The translations under genes and the position numbers were made by a program. Positions 9,807 through 19,496 of a stretch of DNA of 64,000 nt are shown in pieces. The stretch spans positions 97,579 to 161,578 of the forward strand of contig NZ_FNDD01000009.1 in NCBI RefSeq assembly GCF_900100015.1, given 5' to 3'. Position 1 is the stretch's first letter, and every line of letters starts with the position of its first letter. The notes under the pieces were generated by a model, which saw nothing but the letters and a program-made list of their open reading frames with translations, made no database searches and was not told where the DNA came from. Origin of the DNA: Vibrio xiamenensis (GTDB lineage Bacteria; Pseudomonadota; Gammaproteobacteria; Enterobacterales; Vibrionaceae).

Positions 9807-9834
9807 GCCTACGCTAATCGGTGTAAGCGTAGGC
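9807..9834. repeat. Inverted repeat between two minus-strand genes
   Basis: GCCTACGCT and AGCGTAGGC form a perfect 9-bp stem around a 10-nt loop, 72 bp after the end of the metzincin gene. No T tract follows on either strand. It may be a Rho-independent end of weak type or an operator for the 9744 gene. Confidence 0.45.
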
Positions 9835-9905
9835 AGACAAAACGCAACAGCGTGCTACACCGATCACAGTTATAGCACGATAGTTTATAAAATAGAGTGT
9901 AGTCG

Positions 9906-10754
9906 TTATCGGTCAGCGATCCAGTGACCAGCAATTAACTCTTGTTTGAGATGTTTGGCATAGCGGCGTAAAACTCGAGCATTATCGGCATGCTCAGGGT
10001 CACCACACTGCTCACCTTGGTAGTACAAACCAGGATGGGAATACACAGGAAGGATATTGTGGTTGTAGCTCATTACCGTTCCGGCATCGCCGCATAACGC
10101 CGCTCGCGCGTAGGGTTTACTCTGCTTTTGGTCCCACAATGGCACGATTTGCTCAAAGCCAAACGCGGCTTGTTCGTCGATGGTCTGTTGATCATGATCA
10201 GCGCCAGCTAAATGGCCCATTTCATGTTCAAACGTCAACGGCATAGCATCGTAAGACATCGCAATGAATCGACCTTCGGGTGACATCTCGGACGTGCCTC
10301 GCCACTGATCGTCAAAAATCGTGTTATCAGGGCCAAGCAATATGGCGTAAAACTCATTCATCGTTTGACGAATTCGCCCAATCACTTGTGTCCCAACCGC
10401 TTTTTGCAGCGCAAAATGCACCGAGCCAAAATCAAACAGATATTGCTCGCTGAAATCGACATACTGAATGCTCTTGATTTGTCTTTGCAGAGGGATGCAG
10501 GAATTTTTCAGCACCGTGTTGGCAGATTGAATGATTTTTTCGATTCGCTGTTTGACCTGCTCTTTGGTCATGACTTGCAGCACATCATTGGTGACAAAGA
10601 AATGGATATAAGTAGGCACGACTTCTTCGATTTGACACTCAGTGAGCACCAAACCTTGCTGGCTTTTGTGCTGCTGCCACACCGCATTGCCTATATAGGC
10701 GCTGACACCTGCTACCAGCAAAACCCCAGCGACCCACCACTTACTTAAATTCAT
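9906..10754 (-). CDS. Membrane-anchored metzincin-like zinc protease
   Basis: 282 residues. An N-terminal hydrophobic helix (residues 6-24) should anchor or export the protein. The centre holds HEMGHLAGADHD (177-188), which fits the metzincin motif HExxHxxGxxH/D with three zinc ligands H177, H181, H187 and catalytic E178. A downstream VMSY (M228) fits the Met-turn that closes the metzincin active site. Cysteines at 40, 86 and 221 could form disulfides in the periplasm. I do not recognise a named family; substrates are unknown. Single gene, upstream region 10755-10902 AT-rich. Confidence 0.75.
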   Translation of the reverse strand: MNLSKWWVAGVLLVAGVSAYIGNAVWQQHKSQQGLVLTECQIEEVVPTYIHFFVTNDVLQVMTKEQVKQRIEKIIQSANTVLKNSCIPLQRQIKSIQYVDFSEQYLFDFGSVHFALQKAVGTQVIGRIRQTMNEFYAILLGPDNTIFDDQWRGTSEMSPEGRFIAMSYDAMPLTFEHEMGHLAGADHDQQTIDEQAAFGFEQIVPLWDQKQSKPYARAALCGDAGTVMSYNHNILPVYSHPGLYYQGEQCGDPEHADNARVLRRYAKHLKQELIAGHWIADR

Positions 10755-10902
10755 ATCGACACACAGCTAATAAAGACGCGTCCATTTTTACCACATCGAC
10801 GCAAATTATAAAACTGTCAGATAATAAAAGCCTGTTATACAACTTTAACAAATATTAACGTAATCAAACTGTTGCCTAAACGTTAGACACATATTGTAAG
10901 CG

Positions 10903-11577
10903 CTACGCAAACAATATTTGCTGCAATTGATGCAGTGAATTCACCGTATAGTGCGGCTCAATTCCCTCAACCTTTGGCTGCTCAGTCACATTCAGCCAAC
11001 AGGTCTCAACGCCAAAGTTAAGTCCGCCCAAAATATCCGAATGAGGATTATCACCAACCATTAAAACTCGATGTTTCGGTGGCTTGCCCATCTTCTCATA
11101 GGCATGAGCGAAAATCTGGCTATCTGGCTTGGCGACTCCAACTTGCTCGGAGATCGTCACCAGCTCAAAATGCTCGGCGAACCCCGTGCGCTCCAAACGG
11201 ACTTGTTGCAGTTCAGTAAAACCGTTGGTGATGATTCCTAGGCGTACTTTCCCCGTTAAAGCGCTGACTAACTCTTTCGCCCCAGCAAGCGGCGCACAAA
11301 TTTCCGCCATCGCGGCCAGAAACACTTGGTTGAGCTCTTGGGTTGTGGTGCCTAGCTTTTCAGCCCAAGCTTGAAAGCGAATTTGCTTTAGCTGTTCCGC
11401 GTTGATGGTACCATTTTGATAATCAACCCACAGTGGCTTGTTAACCGATTGATAGTGTTCAAAATCTTGCTCGGAAAAATCAACACCTTTGCGCGCAAAC
11501 ATCAACTGCATGCCTTTGAAAGCATCAAAATGGAAAAGTGTTTCGTCGGCATCAAACAGTATCCAGTCGTATTTCAT
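10903..11577 (-). CDS. yjjG: Pyrimidine 5'-nucleotidase YjjG (HAD family)
   Basis: HAD-superfamily phosphatase of 224 residues that removes phosphate from noncanonical pyrimidine nucleotides. Motif I is FDADETLFHFD, motif II IITNGFTELQ, motif III KPDSQIF and motif IV VGDNPHSDILGG, all intact. Two ATG codons are adjacent; the second (11577) has AAGGAG at better spacing. Divergent from a LysR gene, so the 60-bp gap holds both promoters. Confidence 0.92.
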   Translation of the reverse strand: MKYDWILFDADETLFHFDAFKGMQLMFARKGVDFSEQDFEHYQSVNKPLWVDYQNGTINAEQLKQIRFQAWAEKLGTTTQELNQVFLAAMAEICAPLAGAKELVSALTGKVRLGIITNGFTELQQVRLERTGFAEHFELVTISEQVGVAKPDSQIFAHAYEKMGKPPKHRVLMVGDNPHSDILGGLNFGVETCWLNVTEQPKVEGIEPHYTVNSLHQLQQILFA

Positions 11578-11678
11578 CATCCACTCCTTAAATCAACTGG
11601 CGGCATTGTATATTGTCTCCGTAACGATGATAATCGTGCAAAATGGAAATACATTGTGTCCAATTGGTTTACAAGGAA

Positions 11679-12599
11679 ATGCCAGTGCATAGTTTTTCAT
11701 CGTTACCGATTTTCGTCAGTGTGGTCGAATGTGGCAGTTTTTCTGCTGCCGCGAAGCAACTAAAAATCACCAAATCGGCTGTCAGTAAACGCATTAATCA
11801 GTTGGAAGATGAGCTTGGAACCCGCTTAATTAATCGCACCACGCGCACACTGAGTTTAACCGAAGCGGGAAAACGCTATTTCGACTACGCCTGTCAAGCG
11901 GTGCATTTAGCCCAGCAAGGCATCGATTCCGTCACCGAGTTACAAGGCTCGCCACAAGGCTTATTGCGTATCACCGCGCCGATGTCGTTTGGCGTGGCTT
12001 ACGTTGCGCCACTAATCAGCGAGTTTATCGAACATCATCCAAACGTTGAAGTTGAGTTGGTACTCGAAGATAAAGTGGTTGATTTGGTTCAAGACGGGTA
12101 TGACCTCGCGATTCGCATCGGCGAGCTTGAAAGCTCCAACCTGATTGCCAAACGTCTTTCACCCTGCAAAAGCGTAGTGTGTGCATCTCCTGATTACCTC
12201 GCCACCCATGGCGAACCGCAAAAGCCCAGCGACTTAGTCAATCATAACTGCCTGCGCTACACCTACTTTCGCGGCGGGCAAGAGTGGCGATTTTTTGAAG
12301 GCAATCAGCAAGTCAGAGTGGTACCCAAAGGTAACTTTTCAGTCAATAACAGTGAAGCGATTCGCCGCGCTCTGCTTGATGGCTTGGGCATCGCGCAAAT
12401 GCCTACCTTCATCGTCGCACGCGATATTGCTAGTGGTCGGCTCAAACCTCTACTGCCCCTTTATTCGCTGCCGCTACACGCCATTTATGCGGTATTTCCA
12501 GAGCGCAAACACATGCCGTTAAAAGTGCGCAGTTTCATCGATTTTATAGAGCATAAACTTGGCTCAGAAACACCAAGTTGGGACCGGCTTTATCAATAA
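11679..12599 (+). CDS. LysR-family transcriptional regulator
   Basis: About 306 residues: a winged helix at the N-terminus (FSAAAKQLKITKSAVSKRINQLEDEL) and a periplasmic-binding-like effector domain (LLRITAPMSFG onward) of the CrgA/DmlR subgroup. The frame opens at 11643, but the usual LysR spacing favours ATG 11679 or GTG 11685; AAGGA is 7 nt before the GTG. Neighbours (yjjG, elbB) do not reveal its target. Confidence 0.9.
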   Translation: MPVHSFSSLPIFVSVVECGSFSAAAKQLKITKSAVSKRINQLEDELGTRLINRTTRTLSLTEAGKRYFDYACQAVHLAQQGIDSVTELQGSPQGLLRITAPMSFGVAYVAPLISEFIEHHPNVEVELVLEDKVVDLVQDGYDLAIRIGELESSNLIAKRLSPCKSVVCASPDYLATHGEPQKPSDLVNHNCLRYTYFRGGQEWRFFEGNQQVRVVPKGNFSVNNSEAIRRALLDGLGIAQMPTFIVARDIASGRLKPLLPLYSLPLHAIYAVFPERKHMPLKVRSFIDFIEHKLGSETPSWDRLYQ

Positions 12600-12730
12600 T
12601 CGTCATCGTTAACTCGGTAAAGCATTAGATTTGCATTTATGCGCGTGGCGTCTGCCCCATAAGACGCAAACATCGCTATCTTTACCCTATTGAGAGTACG
12701 CCTTTCATCATGAAGAATTAGGAGCACGAA

Positions 12731-13378
12731 ATGAAAAAAGTAGCAGTTATTTTAAGCGGTTGCGGCGTCTTTGACGGCAGTGAAATTCATGAAGCCGTGA
12801 TCACTTTACACGCAATCGAGAAAAACGGCGCGACTTGGCACTGTTTTGCGCCCAACATTGAGCAACTCCACGTCATCAATCACGCCAGCGGCGAAGTCAG
12901 CGAGGAAACCCGCAACGTGCTGGTTGAATCCGCGCGCATAGCAAGAGGCGAGGTGCAAGATGTTGCGCTCCTTAACGCCAATGACTTTGATGCGCTGATT
13001 GTGCCTGGGGGATTTGGCGCGGCGAAGAACCTTACCGATTTCGCAATTAATGGCGCTGAATGTAGCATCAATGCGCACGTCGCTTCAGCGTGTAAAGCCT
13101 TTGCTCAAGCGCAAAAACCTGCCGCTTATCTGTGTATCGCGCCGGTGCTAATGCCGATGGTTTACCCACAGGGTGTCAAAGGCACAATAGGCAATGATGC
13201 AGACACCGCGGCTGCATTTAATGCCCTTGGCGGAGAACATATTGACTGCGCAGTGAATGACTATGTGTTTGATCAGCAAAACTGCGTCCTTTCGACCCCT
13301 GCTTATATGTTGGCAAATTCCATTTCCGAGGCTGCTAGCGGTATTGAACCACTGGTTGAAAAACTGCTGACACTGTAA
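12731..13378 (+). CDS. elbB: Isoprenoid biosynthesis glyoxalase ElbB
   Basis: DJ-1/PfpI-superfamily protein of 215 residues with glyoxalase activity, historically tied to isoprenoid production. The N-terminal VILSGCGVFDGSEIHE, the elbow IVPGGFGAAKNL and the nucleophile elbow AAYLCIAPV, with its conserved Cys, mark ElbB. AGGAG sits 6 nt before the ATG. Single gene. Confidence 0.95.
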   Translation: MKKVAVILSGCGVFDGSEIHEAVITLHAIEKNGATWHCFAPNIEQLHVINHASGEVSEETRNVLVESARIARGEVQDVALLNANDFDALIVPGGFGAAKNLTDFAINGAECSINAHVASACKAFAQAQKPAAYLCIAPVLMPMVYPQGVKGTIGNDADTAAAFNALGGEHIDCAVNDYVFDQQNCVLSTPAYMLANSISEAASGIEPLVEKLLTL

Positions 13379-13409
13379 ATTTACCTCGAAAGAGGTACCC
13401 ACTCGTCTT

Positions 13410-13447
13410 GCGCCCAAAAACTCACGTATTCAATACGTTATGGGCGC
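13410..13447 (+). repeat. Nested hairpin downstream of elbB
   Basis: Outer stem GCGCCC/GGGCGC (13410-13415, 13442-13447) encloses the palindrome ACGTATT-C-AATACGT. A smaller hairpin TACCTC-GAAA-GAGGTA precedes it at 13382-13397. Probably the elbB transcript end, but without a clean T run. Confidence 0.45.
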
Positions 13448-13580
13448 TCTTCCATCCCGATTGTGAATTTGTCTTTTTCCGTTAACAAATCTGTGAAGTC
13501 AAACTCACCCAAAAGTACCAGCCTTAAAAATAATAACTATATTTTTAAGGACTTTGTGGACGTTATTTTGGGGAGAGATG

Positions 13581-15950
13581 ATGAAAATAAAATCCAAGCT
13601 GCTTGGCAGCTATATGATACTTGGCGTCAGCTTTACGCTGGTAAGTTGTATTGTGTTGAGTTGGCTGATTAACCGCGCCTCAACGCAAGAGCTCAGCGTA
13701 ATTGTCAAAGATCGGCTGATTGCGGCGCGAAATCAAACCACGGATCGGGTCGAGAGCTACTTTAAAACTGTGCAACATCAAGTAGAAACGCTGTCAGAAA
13801 GCACCATGGTGATCAATGCCGTCAAAGGGTTTAGCGAGCGATTTTTTTCTTACCCAAACAGCGCCGACATACATGTATTAAAAGATCTCTACCAAAAAAC
13901 TTTCACTGAAAAATATCAACAGCTTAACCCAGGAAAAACGGAAGATTTTAGCTCGTTATATAACGCATTGCCTGACCTGACTCGCGCCCTACAAAACGAT
14001 TTCATTGCGCTAAATCAGTACCCGCTTGGCGAGAAAAACTCGCTCGATACAAGCCAGCATTCCACTCCGTACAGTGACTTTCACGCCGAGTTTCATCCGA
14101 TTTTTAATCACTATTTGCAAAGCTTTGGCTTCTATGACATTTTTCTCGTCGACGCACAGTCAGGCTACGTGACCTACTCAGTGTATAAAGAGCTTGATTT
14201 TGCCACTTCACTCAAAGACGGCCCCTACGCCCAAAGCGGTTTAGCCGATGCTTATCGCGGCGCGATGCAACTCGACTCATCCCAGCCGTTTTTCATTACC
14301 GACTTTGCGCCCTACCTTCCTTCTTATGATGCGCAAGCCGCCTTTATCAGCGCGCCAATTCATGACCACGGCAAATTGGTCGGCGTACTGATCATGCAAT
14401 TACCACTGGATATCATTGATAACATCATGACCCACGATCAGAACTGGGTAAAAGCTGGATTGGGCCAATCGGGGGAAACTTACCTTGTGGGCGGCGATAA
14501 ACTGATGCGCTCCAATTCACGCTTTGTGATTGAAGACCTTGATGGTTATGTGCAAGCGGTGAGCCAGCTTGAACAAGATAAAGCCAAGCTTGATATTATC
14601 AAAGCCAAACAGACCTCAATTGGCCTACAACATGTCAATTCGCCTTCAGTGACCGAAGCACTCAGCGGTAAAAGTGGTTACCATTTAATTGATGATTATC
14701 GCGGCGTACCTGTGCTGTCTGCCTACCAGCCACTGAACATCAAAGGGCTCAACTGGGTAATACTCAGTGAAATCGATGAAGCAGAAGGGTTTAAACTGCT
14801 AGACAGCGTGCAAAGCTATACCATTAAAGCAATTGTCTCGCTTGGTATTGCCGCGCTGATCATCGGTGCGTTAGTGGCTTGGCTGATGACACGCTCAATC
14901 ATCACACCGCTCAATCGCATGATTGACATCTTTAAACAACTCTCTTCTGGACAAGGGGATTTGCGTTTTCGCCTCGATGAAAAAGGCAATTCTGAACTTG
15001 CGGTACTCGCGACTCAGTTCAATGTTTTTATCGGCCATTTAGATTCAACGTTTTCCAGTTTGATTGCCTCAATTGTGCGTATGAAACCGATGTCAAAAGA
15101 TGTCGAAGAAGTGAACTATCAACTGACATCTTCCGCCGACAAAATTAGCCATGAAACCGCAGTACTCAAAGAGAAACTCGATGAAACCATGAACTCAAGC
15201 TTGGTGGTATCGGATGAACTGAGTGGCATTGAGCAAGCGTCCAAACAAACGATAGAAGTGGTCAACAGTGGGTTAGAGTCGGTGGAGCTGACCGTCAAGC
15301 AGATGGCGGCGCTTGAGCAAGACATTCAACGTATTTCTGATGCAGTATTGTCGCTTAAAGGGGATGCCGACAAAATCAGCAGCGTAATTAACGTGATTAA
15401 CGATATCGCTGAACAAACGAACCTGCTGGCGCTAAATGCGGCAATTGAAGCGGCGCGTGCGGGGGAAATGGGACGTGGCTTTGCTGTCGTTGCCGATGAA
15501 GTACGCGCACTTGCGACTAAAACTCGCGCATCGACGTCCAGTGTTAACGAGCTGATTACCACCATCAGCACCAGTACTAACTCAGTTGTGGGTATCATGG
15601 AGACCAGTTTAACCACCGCGGCAAGCAGTTTTGAGCAAGTTGATAAAGCGCAGCAAAGCTGGAAGCAGATTGAGCTGTCAATCGCCAATATTAGCAATCA
15701 TGTTGACCGCATCAGCCATGCCATTGTCGGCCAGCAACAACAAATTAATGGTTTATCCATCAACTTTAATGCCATGGATGATAACTTCTCCAAAACTACT
15801 CATACCATCGAATTGAGCCAATCAATTGGCGAAGACATCACCAAAATGGGCGTGAAATTGCGCTCGCTAACCAATATCTTTCAAGTCACCGAAAGCAAGC
15901 ATTCTGAAGCACGCCGCAGCCAATTCCGCGGTGAAGATGACAAAGCTTAG
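13581..15950 (+). CDS. Methyl-accepting chemotaxis protein
   Basis: Transmembrane chemoreceptor of 789 residues that signals through CheA/CheW to the flagellar motor. TM1 at about 6-29, a large periplasmic sensor of about 375 residues (probably a Cache type; two [20 protein letters not shown] and [13 protein letters not shown] segments support this), TM2 at about 412-435, a HAMP domain, and the cytoplasmic signalling helix with the tip [19 protein letters not shown] near residue 610. Of three clustered ATGs, 13581 has GGGAG at 5 nt spacing; an upstream ATG at 13554 would add nine unlikely residues. Ligand unknown. Confidence 0.93.
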   Translation: MKIKSKLLGSYMILGVSFTLVSCIVLSWLINRASTQELSVIVKDRLIAARNQTTDRVESYFKTVQHQVETLSESTMVINAVKGFSERFFSYPNSADIHVLKDLYQKTFTEKYQQLNPGKTEDFSSLYNALPDLTRALQNDFIALNQYPLGEKNSLDTSQHSTPYSDFHAEFHPIFNHYLQSFGFYDIFLVDAQSGYVTYSVYKELDFATSLKDGPYAQSGLADAYRGAMQLDSSQPFFITDFAPYLPSYDAQAAFISAPIHDHGKLVGVLIMQLPLDIIDNIMTHDQNWVKAGLGQSGETYLVGGDKLMRSNSRFVIEDLDGYVQAVSQLEQDKAKLDIIKAKQTSIGLQHVNSPSVTEALSGKSGYHLIDDYRGVPVLSAYQPLNIKGLNWVILSEIDEAEGFKLLDSVQSYTIKAIVSLGIAALIIGALVAWLMTRSIITPLNRMIDIFKQLSSGQGDLRFRLDEKGNSELAVLATQFNVFIGHLDSTFSSLIASIVRMKPMSKDVEEVNYQLTSSADKISHETAVLKEKLDETMNSSLVVSDELSGIEQASKQTIEVVNSGLESVELTVKQMAALEQDIQRISDAVLSLKGDADKISSVINVINDIAEQTNLLALNAAIEAARAGEMGRGFAVVADEVRALATKTRASTSSVNELITTISTSTNSVVGIMETSLTTAASSFEQVDKAQQSWKQIELSIANISNHVDRISHAIVGQQQQINGLSINFNAMDDNFSKTTHTIELSQSIGEDITKMGVKLRSLTNIFQVTESKHSEARRSQFRGEDDKA

Positions 15951-15964
15951 CCTTCCAAACATAC

Positions 15965-15991
15965 AAAAAGCCTCGCTAAGCGAGGCTTTTT
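15965..15991. terminator. Bidirectional terminator between chemoreceptor gene and secF
   Basis: Stem AAAAAGCCTCGC/GCGAGGCTTTTT with loop TAA; A and T runs on both sides allow action on both strands. Confidence 0.9.
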
Positions 15992-16112
15992 CGTCTTTAA
16001 CACTTAATAAATTTACAATGTAAATGCCTGTTCAGATCTGGCGTCAAAGGGCATATTTGCACTCCCCTTCCCCCCAAGCCAGCACTTTATTAAGCCATCA
16101 TTGAAAATCCCA

Positions 16113-17015
16113 TTATGGCGTGGCATCTAATTCGACCGGCAAGTAATGCTTAGGCTCGAGTTTAAGCCATTCCGGTAATACAGTTCCGATCGAAATGGAT
16201 GACCAAGTTCCCGTCAGCACCCCAATAAACATCGCGGTTGCAAACCCTTCTAGTGCCGCACCGCCCATAATCCATAACGCGGAAATGGTGATAAGCGTTG
16301 TACCCGATGTCACCATAGTGCGCGAAAATGTCGCGATGATAGCTTGGTCGTTAATCTCAGCAGTAGGCAATTTTTGTTTGGCGACTAAAAGCTCACGAAT
16401 ACGGTCTGAAACAATGATTGAGTCATTGAGCGAATAGCCCAATATAGCCAAGATCGCCGCAAATACCGTCAAGTTAAACTCCATTTGCGTCATAGCGAAA
16501 AAGCCCAGTACCAGAACAACGTCATGCATTAGCGCTAACAAAGACCCGGTCGCCAATCGCCATTCAAAGCGAAAACACAGATAACCAAGAATACACAGCA
16601 CCGAAATCAACAGCGCCATGCCACCATCATCGACTAAATCTTGCCCAACCTGAGCGCCCACCATACTGTTGCTCACAATGTTCACTTGATGAGAGATTGG
16701 CGCAAGAACATCGGTAATATTCGGCATCGTTTGACCAGCTTGCGCATTTGAGTAACGAATCACCCAACGCCCTTGCTGGTCAGAATGCGTAACACTGGTA
16801 AATTCACCCAGTTGCGGTTTGAGGACCTCAAGTAGTTGGTCGCTGGTAAGTTGTGGGTCAACGGTGACTTCCGTCACCATGCCGCCGGTGAAATCCAGCC
16901 CCATATTCAAACCACGACCTGCCAGCATCGCAACTGAAAGCACCATCAAGCCAAGCGATATAAACCCTGTCACGTAACGAATACGGCGAATATGTTGTTT
17001 TAAAAACGTTACCAT
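16113..17015 (-). CDS. secF: Protein translocase subunit SecF (second SecDF set)
   Basis: Inner membrane partner of SecD that uses a cation gradient to pull secreted proteins through SecYEG. 300 residues, six membrane spans, with the family motif GLDFTGGMVTEV after TM1 and the RND-like core LAILGYSLNDSIIVSDRIRE. Begins 3 nt after the secD stop. No yajC gene accompanies the pair, so this is likely the second, inducible Vibrio paralogue rather than the housekeeping yajC-secDF operon. Confidence 0.95.
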   Translation of the reverse strand: MVTFLKQHIRRIRYVTGFISLGLMVLSVAMLAGRGLNMGLDFTGGMVTEVTVDPQLTSDQLLEVLKPQLGEFTSVTHSDQQGRWVIRYSNAQAGQTMPNITDVLAPISHQVNIVSNSMVGAQVGQDLVDDGGMALLISVLCILGYLCFRFEWRLATGSLLALMHDVVLVLGFFAMTQMEFNLTVFAAILAILGYSLNDSIIVSDRIRELLVAKQKLPTAEINDQAIIATFSRTMVTSGTTLITISALWIMGGAALEGFATAMFIGVLTGTWSSISIGTVLPEWLKLEPKHYLPVELDATP

Positions 17016-17018
17016 GAT

Positions 17019-18866
17019 TTAAACCCTCACTTGGTGGCGGGAATCACGTCCCCAGATCACATTGATAATCGCACGTGACGCAAACACGCCACTGAACATA
17101 CTGGTCAACAACCCAAGACCAAGGGTTAATGCAAAACCTTGAATCGGACCATTACCGATTGAAAACAGAATCACTGCCGTGATCATGGTGGTGATGTTGG
17201 CATCCAAAATGGTGCTAAACGCGCTGTCAAAACCGGCGTCTATTGCCTGAGCAAATGAACGCCCTTCGCCAAGCTTGTCTTTGATTCTTTCGAAAATCAG
17301 AACGTTGGTATCAACCGCCATACCGACGGTGAGCACCAAACCGGCGATCCCTGGCAAGGTCAACACCGCACCCGGTAACAAACCAATTAAACCCAGTAGA
17401 CACACTAAGTTAATCAGCAGCGCCACATTGGCAACCCAACCCAAACGACGATACCACAACGCCATAAAGGTCAAGGTTAAACCCAGACCAAGTGCAAGTG
17501 CGGCGAAGCCGTTATGAATATTTTCCGCCCCAAGAGAGGCGCCAATCGTGCGCTCTTCAACAATAGTGACAGGTGCGGTCAGAGAGCCAGCGCGCAGTAG
17601 TAGCGCGAGCTGCTGCGCTTCATCAATCGACCCAGCTCCGGTAATTCGAAACTGACTGCCGAGCTGTGACTGAATGGTCGCGACACTGATTACTCGCTCA
17701 CGACGCTCGGTTTCACCTTTCGCGTTAGTGGTGTATTCACGATACACCGTTGCCATCGGCTTACCGATGTTCTTACCAGAAAAGGCACTCATCAGCTTGC
17801 CACCGGCGTGATCAAGCGAAATATTGACCTCTGAAAAACCCATTTTATCGACGCCAGCACGCGCATTGACGATATGCTCACCGGTCAGCACCGGATGCTT
17901 ATCAATCACCACATCCTTGCCATCGTTATCTTTCAGCACCACATCGGAATAACTTTTGCCTTCGCTTGGCGATTTCGCTGGGTAGAAAGCCAGACTTGCC
18001 GTCGCACCGATAACATTTTTCGCTTCAGATGGATCTTGTACGCCCGGAAGTTCAATGCGAATACTGTGTTCACCTTGACGCTGAACCATGGCTTCGGTAA
18101 TACCAAGTTCCTCAATGCGGTCACGCATGATTTTTAAGTTTTGCTTGAGTGTTTGGCTTTGAAAATCGAGCTTTGATTGCTCGGTTGGCGCAACGCTGAG
18201 CTGACCGTCATGGTGCTGAATTTGCCAATTTGAATAATTTTTCTCCACAAAGTCACTGACTTTATTCAGTGCATCTGAGGCAGAGCTGGTCACGGCAAAT
18301 TGGTCATTACCCTGCGCTTTAATTGCCACATCACGAATTCGCTCGCTCCGCAGCATATCGCGCACTTCATCTATCAGTGCATTACGTTGCTCTTCAAAAG
18401 CTTTATTGACGTCAACGTTAAGTAGAAACTGCACCCCGCCGCGAAGGTCGAGGCCAAGTTTTATCGGGTTAAAGCCAAGTTTGCCGAGCCAATCAGGCGC
18501 AACCGATACGTAAGAAAAGCTAATAGCATCGCCATCTTTAATCAACGGATTAAGTAACTGGCGAGCTTGAGTTTGCTGGTCTTCATCAGCAAATACCAAG
18601 GTGGTTTTCCCCGCGCTTTGAGTGATGCGCTGGGCTTTTATCTGATGTTGCGTTAGCAACTGATTGAGGCTGGCAACCGAGTTAAGTTGCGACACACTGC
18701 CTTGCTTCGCTTGGCTTATCTGAATCGAAGGCTGTTCGCCATACCAAGTCGGAATAGCACTAAGTGCAAGTAGCAGCACCGTGACAATGAGCACCACATA
18801 TTTCCATGAGGCGTAGTGATTCATAAGACGCTTAGCAGGCGCCTTACGGGTGTTTTTTTTCTTCAT
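17019..18866 (-). CDS. secD: Protein translocase subunit SecD (second SecDF set)
   Basis: 615 residues: TM1 near 25-42, a large periplasmic P1 domain that captures emerging substrate, and five C-terminal spans with GLDLRGGVQFLL and the motif GMAVDTNVLIFERIK. The Shine-Dalgarno GAGGGA is 8 nt before the ATG. Both this site and the start codon can be locked in RNA stems formed with the 3' part of vemP just upstream (see 18857-18959). Established work in V. alginolyticus shows a second SecDF, suited to low sodium, controlled this way; equivalence here is inferred from order and sequence. Confidence 0.95.
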   Translation of the reverse strand: MKKKNTRKAPAKRLMNHYASWKYVVLIVTVLLLALSAIPTWYGEQPSIQISQAKQGSVSQLNSVASLNQLLTQHQIKAQRITQSAGKTTLVFADEDQQTQARQLLNPLIKDGDAISFSYVSVAPDWLGKLGFNPIKLGLDLRGGVQFLLNVDVNKAFEEQRNALIDEVRDMLRSERIRDVAIKAQGNDQFAVTSSASDALNKVSDFVEKNYSNWQIQHHDGQLSVAPTEQSKLDFQSQTLKQNLKIMRDRIEELGITEAMVQRQGEHSIRIELPGVQDPSEAKNVIGATASLAFYPAKSPSEGKSYSDVVLKDNDGKDVVIDKHPVLTGEHIVNARAGVDKMGFSEVNISLDHAGGKLMSAFSGKNIGKPMATVYREYTTNAKGETERRERVISVATIQSQLGSQFRITGAGSIDEAQQLALLLRAGSLTAPVTIVEERTIGASLGAENIHNGFAALALGLGLTLTFMALWYRRLGWVANVALLINLVCLLGLIGLLPGAVLTLPGIAGLVLTVGMAVDTNVLIFERIKDKLGEGRSFAQAIDAGFDSAFSTILDANITTMITAVILFSIGNGPIQGFALTLGLGLLTSMFSGVFASRAIINVIWGRDSRHQVRV

Positions 18867-18959
18867 AGTTCAAATCCCTCGACACAAAAAGCGCGAGTTA
18901 ATCAGTGAAATTAGACAAATTAGGTCGCGAGACACGCTCGCCAAGAATTATGAAGAAAA
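18857..18959 (-). promoter_or_regulatory. vemP-secD RNA switch hiding the secD start site
   Basis: On the minus-strand RNA, UUUUCUUCAUAAUUC (18945-18959; last codons and stop of vemP) pairs with GAACUAUGAAGAAAA (18857-18871; secD start codon region) in 14 of 15 positions, with one A-C mismatch. Inside it, UCUCGCGAC (18924-18932) pairs with GUCGAGGGA (18875-18883), 8 pairs with one mismatch, covering the secD Shine-Dalgarno. A ribosome halted near the vemP end would invade the outer 5' arm and expose both signals. Confidence 0.85.
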
Positions 18960-19406
18960 GGGAAATTGACTATTGAGGGCAACGTACAGCGCGTTGGTTT
19001 CCTTCCACCCAGCAAGACGATATGGGTTGCCATTGCCATGAACATACCAAATGATCGGCGAAGCCAGCGTGCCAATAGACGTGTTGAAACCAGAAACTGG
19101 CGTCGCCAGTGCAGCATAACTTAACGGTTCGTCATCAGGCTGGAACTGAAAACGAGGCGCTCTGTCAAACCGATAGGCATGAAGAATTGCACTCGCACGA
19201 CGAGACGTATTAGATGAGAAAGATGTTGAGCCCGACGTGTTGACCGGCTTGGCCGCAAGCGTGTCCGCTTGGGTGGTAAACAGCGGCGCATTTTTGGTGA
19301 TAAGTTGGCGGTTAGGTTCGCCTTCTGTGGGGCACGACAGAGCCTGCGATGGTAGCACCATAGCAAGCAGAGTAAACCACAGATATTGAATAAAACGCAG
19401 ACCCAT
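18948..19406 (-). CDS. vemP: VemP-type export-monitoring arrest peptide
   Basis: 152-residue regulatory peptide with a Sec signal (hydrophobic FIQYLWFTLLAMVLP, small residues SQA near 22) and a polar body of low complexity. The C-terminus holds YRLAGWKETNALYVALN and then QFPF, which I match from memory to the conserved arrest segment of V. alginolyticus VemP, where a Gln-tRNA stays in the P site; the corresponding residue here is Q147. In that system translation pauses until SecDF pulls the nascent chain, and the pause switches on the second secDF. Directly upstream of secD, same strand, 81-bp gap. An in-frame TGA immediately before the ATG fixes the start; its ribosome site is weak. Confidence 0.88.
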   Translation of the reverse strand: MGLRFIQYLWFTLLAMVLPSQALSCPTEGEPNRQLITKNAPLFTTQADTLAAKPVNTSGSTSFSSNTSRRASAILHAYRFDRAPRFQFQPDDEPLSYAALATPVSGFNTSIGTLASPIIWYVHGNGNPYRLAGWKETNALYVALNSQFPFSS

Positions 19407-19437
19407 TCACACAACAAAATAAACTAAATCAAAACCC

Positions 19438-19466
19438 ATACTAATTTGCATAACAGCGTGCGACAA
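19438..19466 (-). promoter_or_regulatory. Candidate promoter of vemP-secDF
   Basis: Minus-strand TTGTCG, 17-nt spacer, TAGTAT; each hexamer fits consensus at 4 of 6 bases. It would give a leader of about 25 nt. Weak evidence. Confidence 0.35.
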
Positions 19467-19496
19467 CTAAAAAGATCTAAAACTCGCTGCGCACTG

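Noticed and set aside
19121..19417. 98-codon frame overlapping vemP
   Set aside because: Out-of-frame shadow; the vemP frame has signal peptide, arrest motif and the secD pairing.
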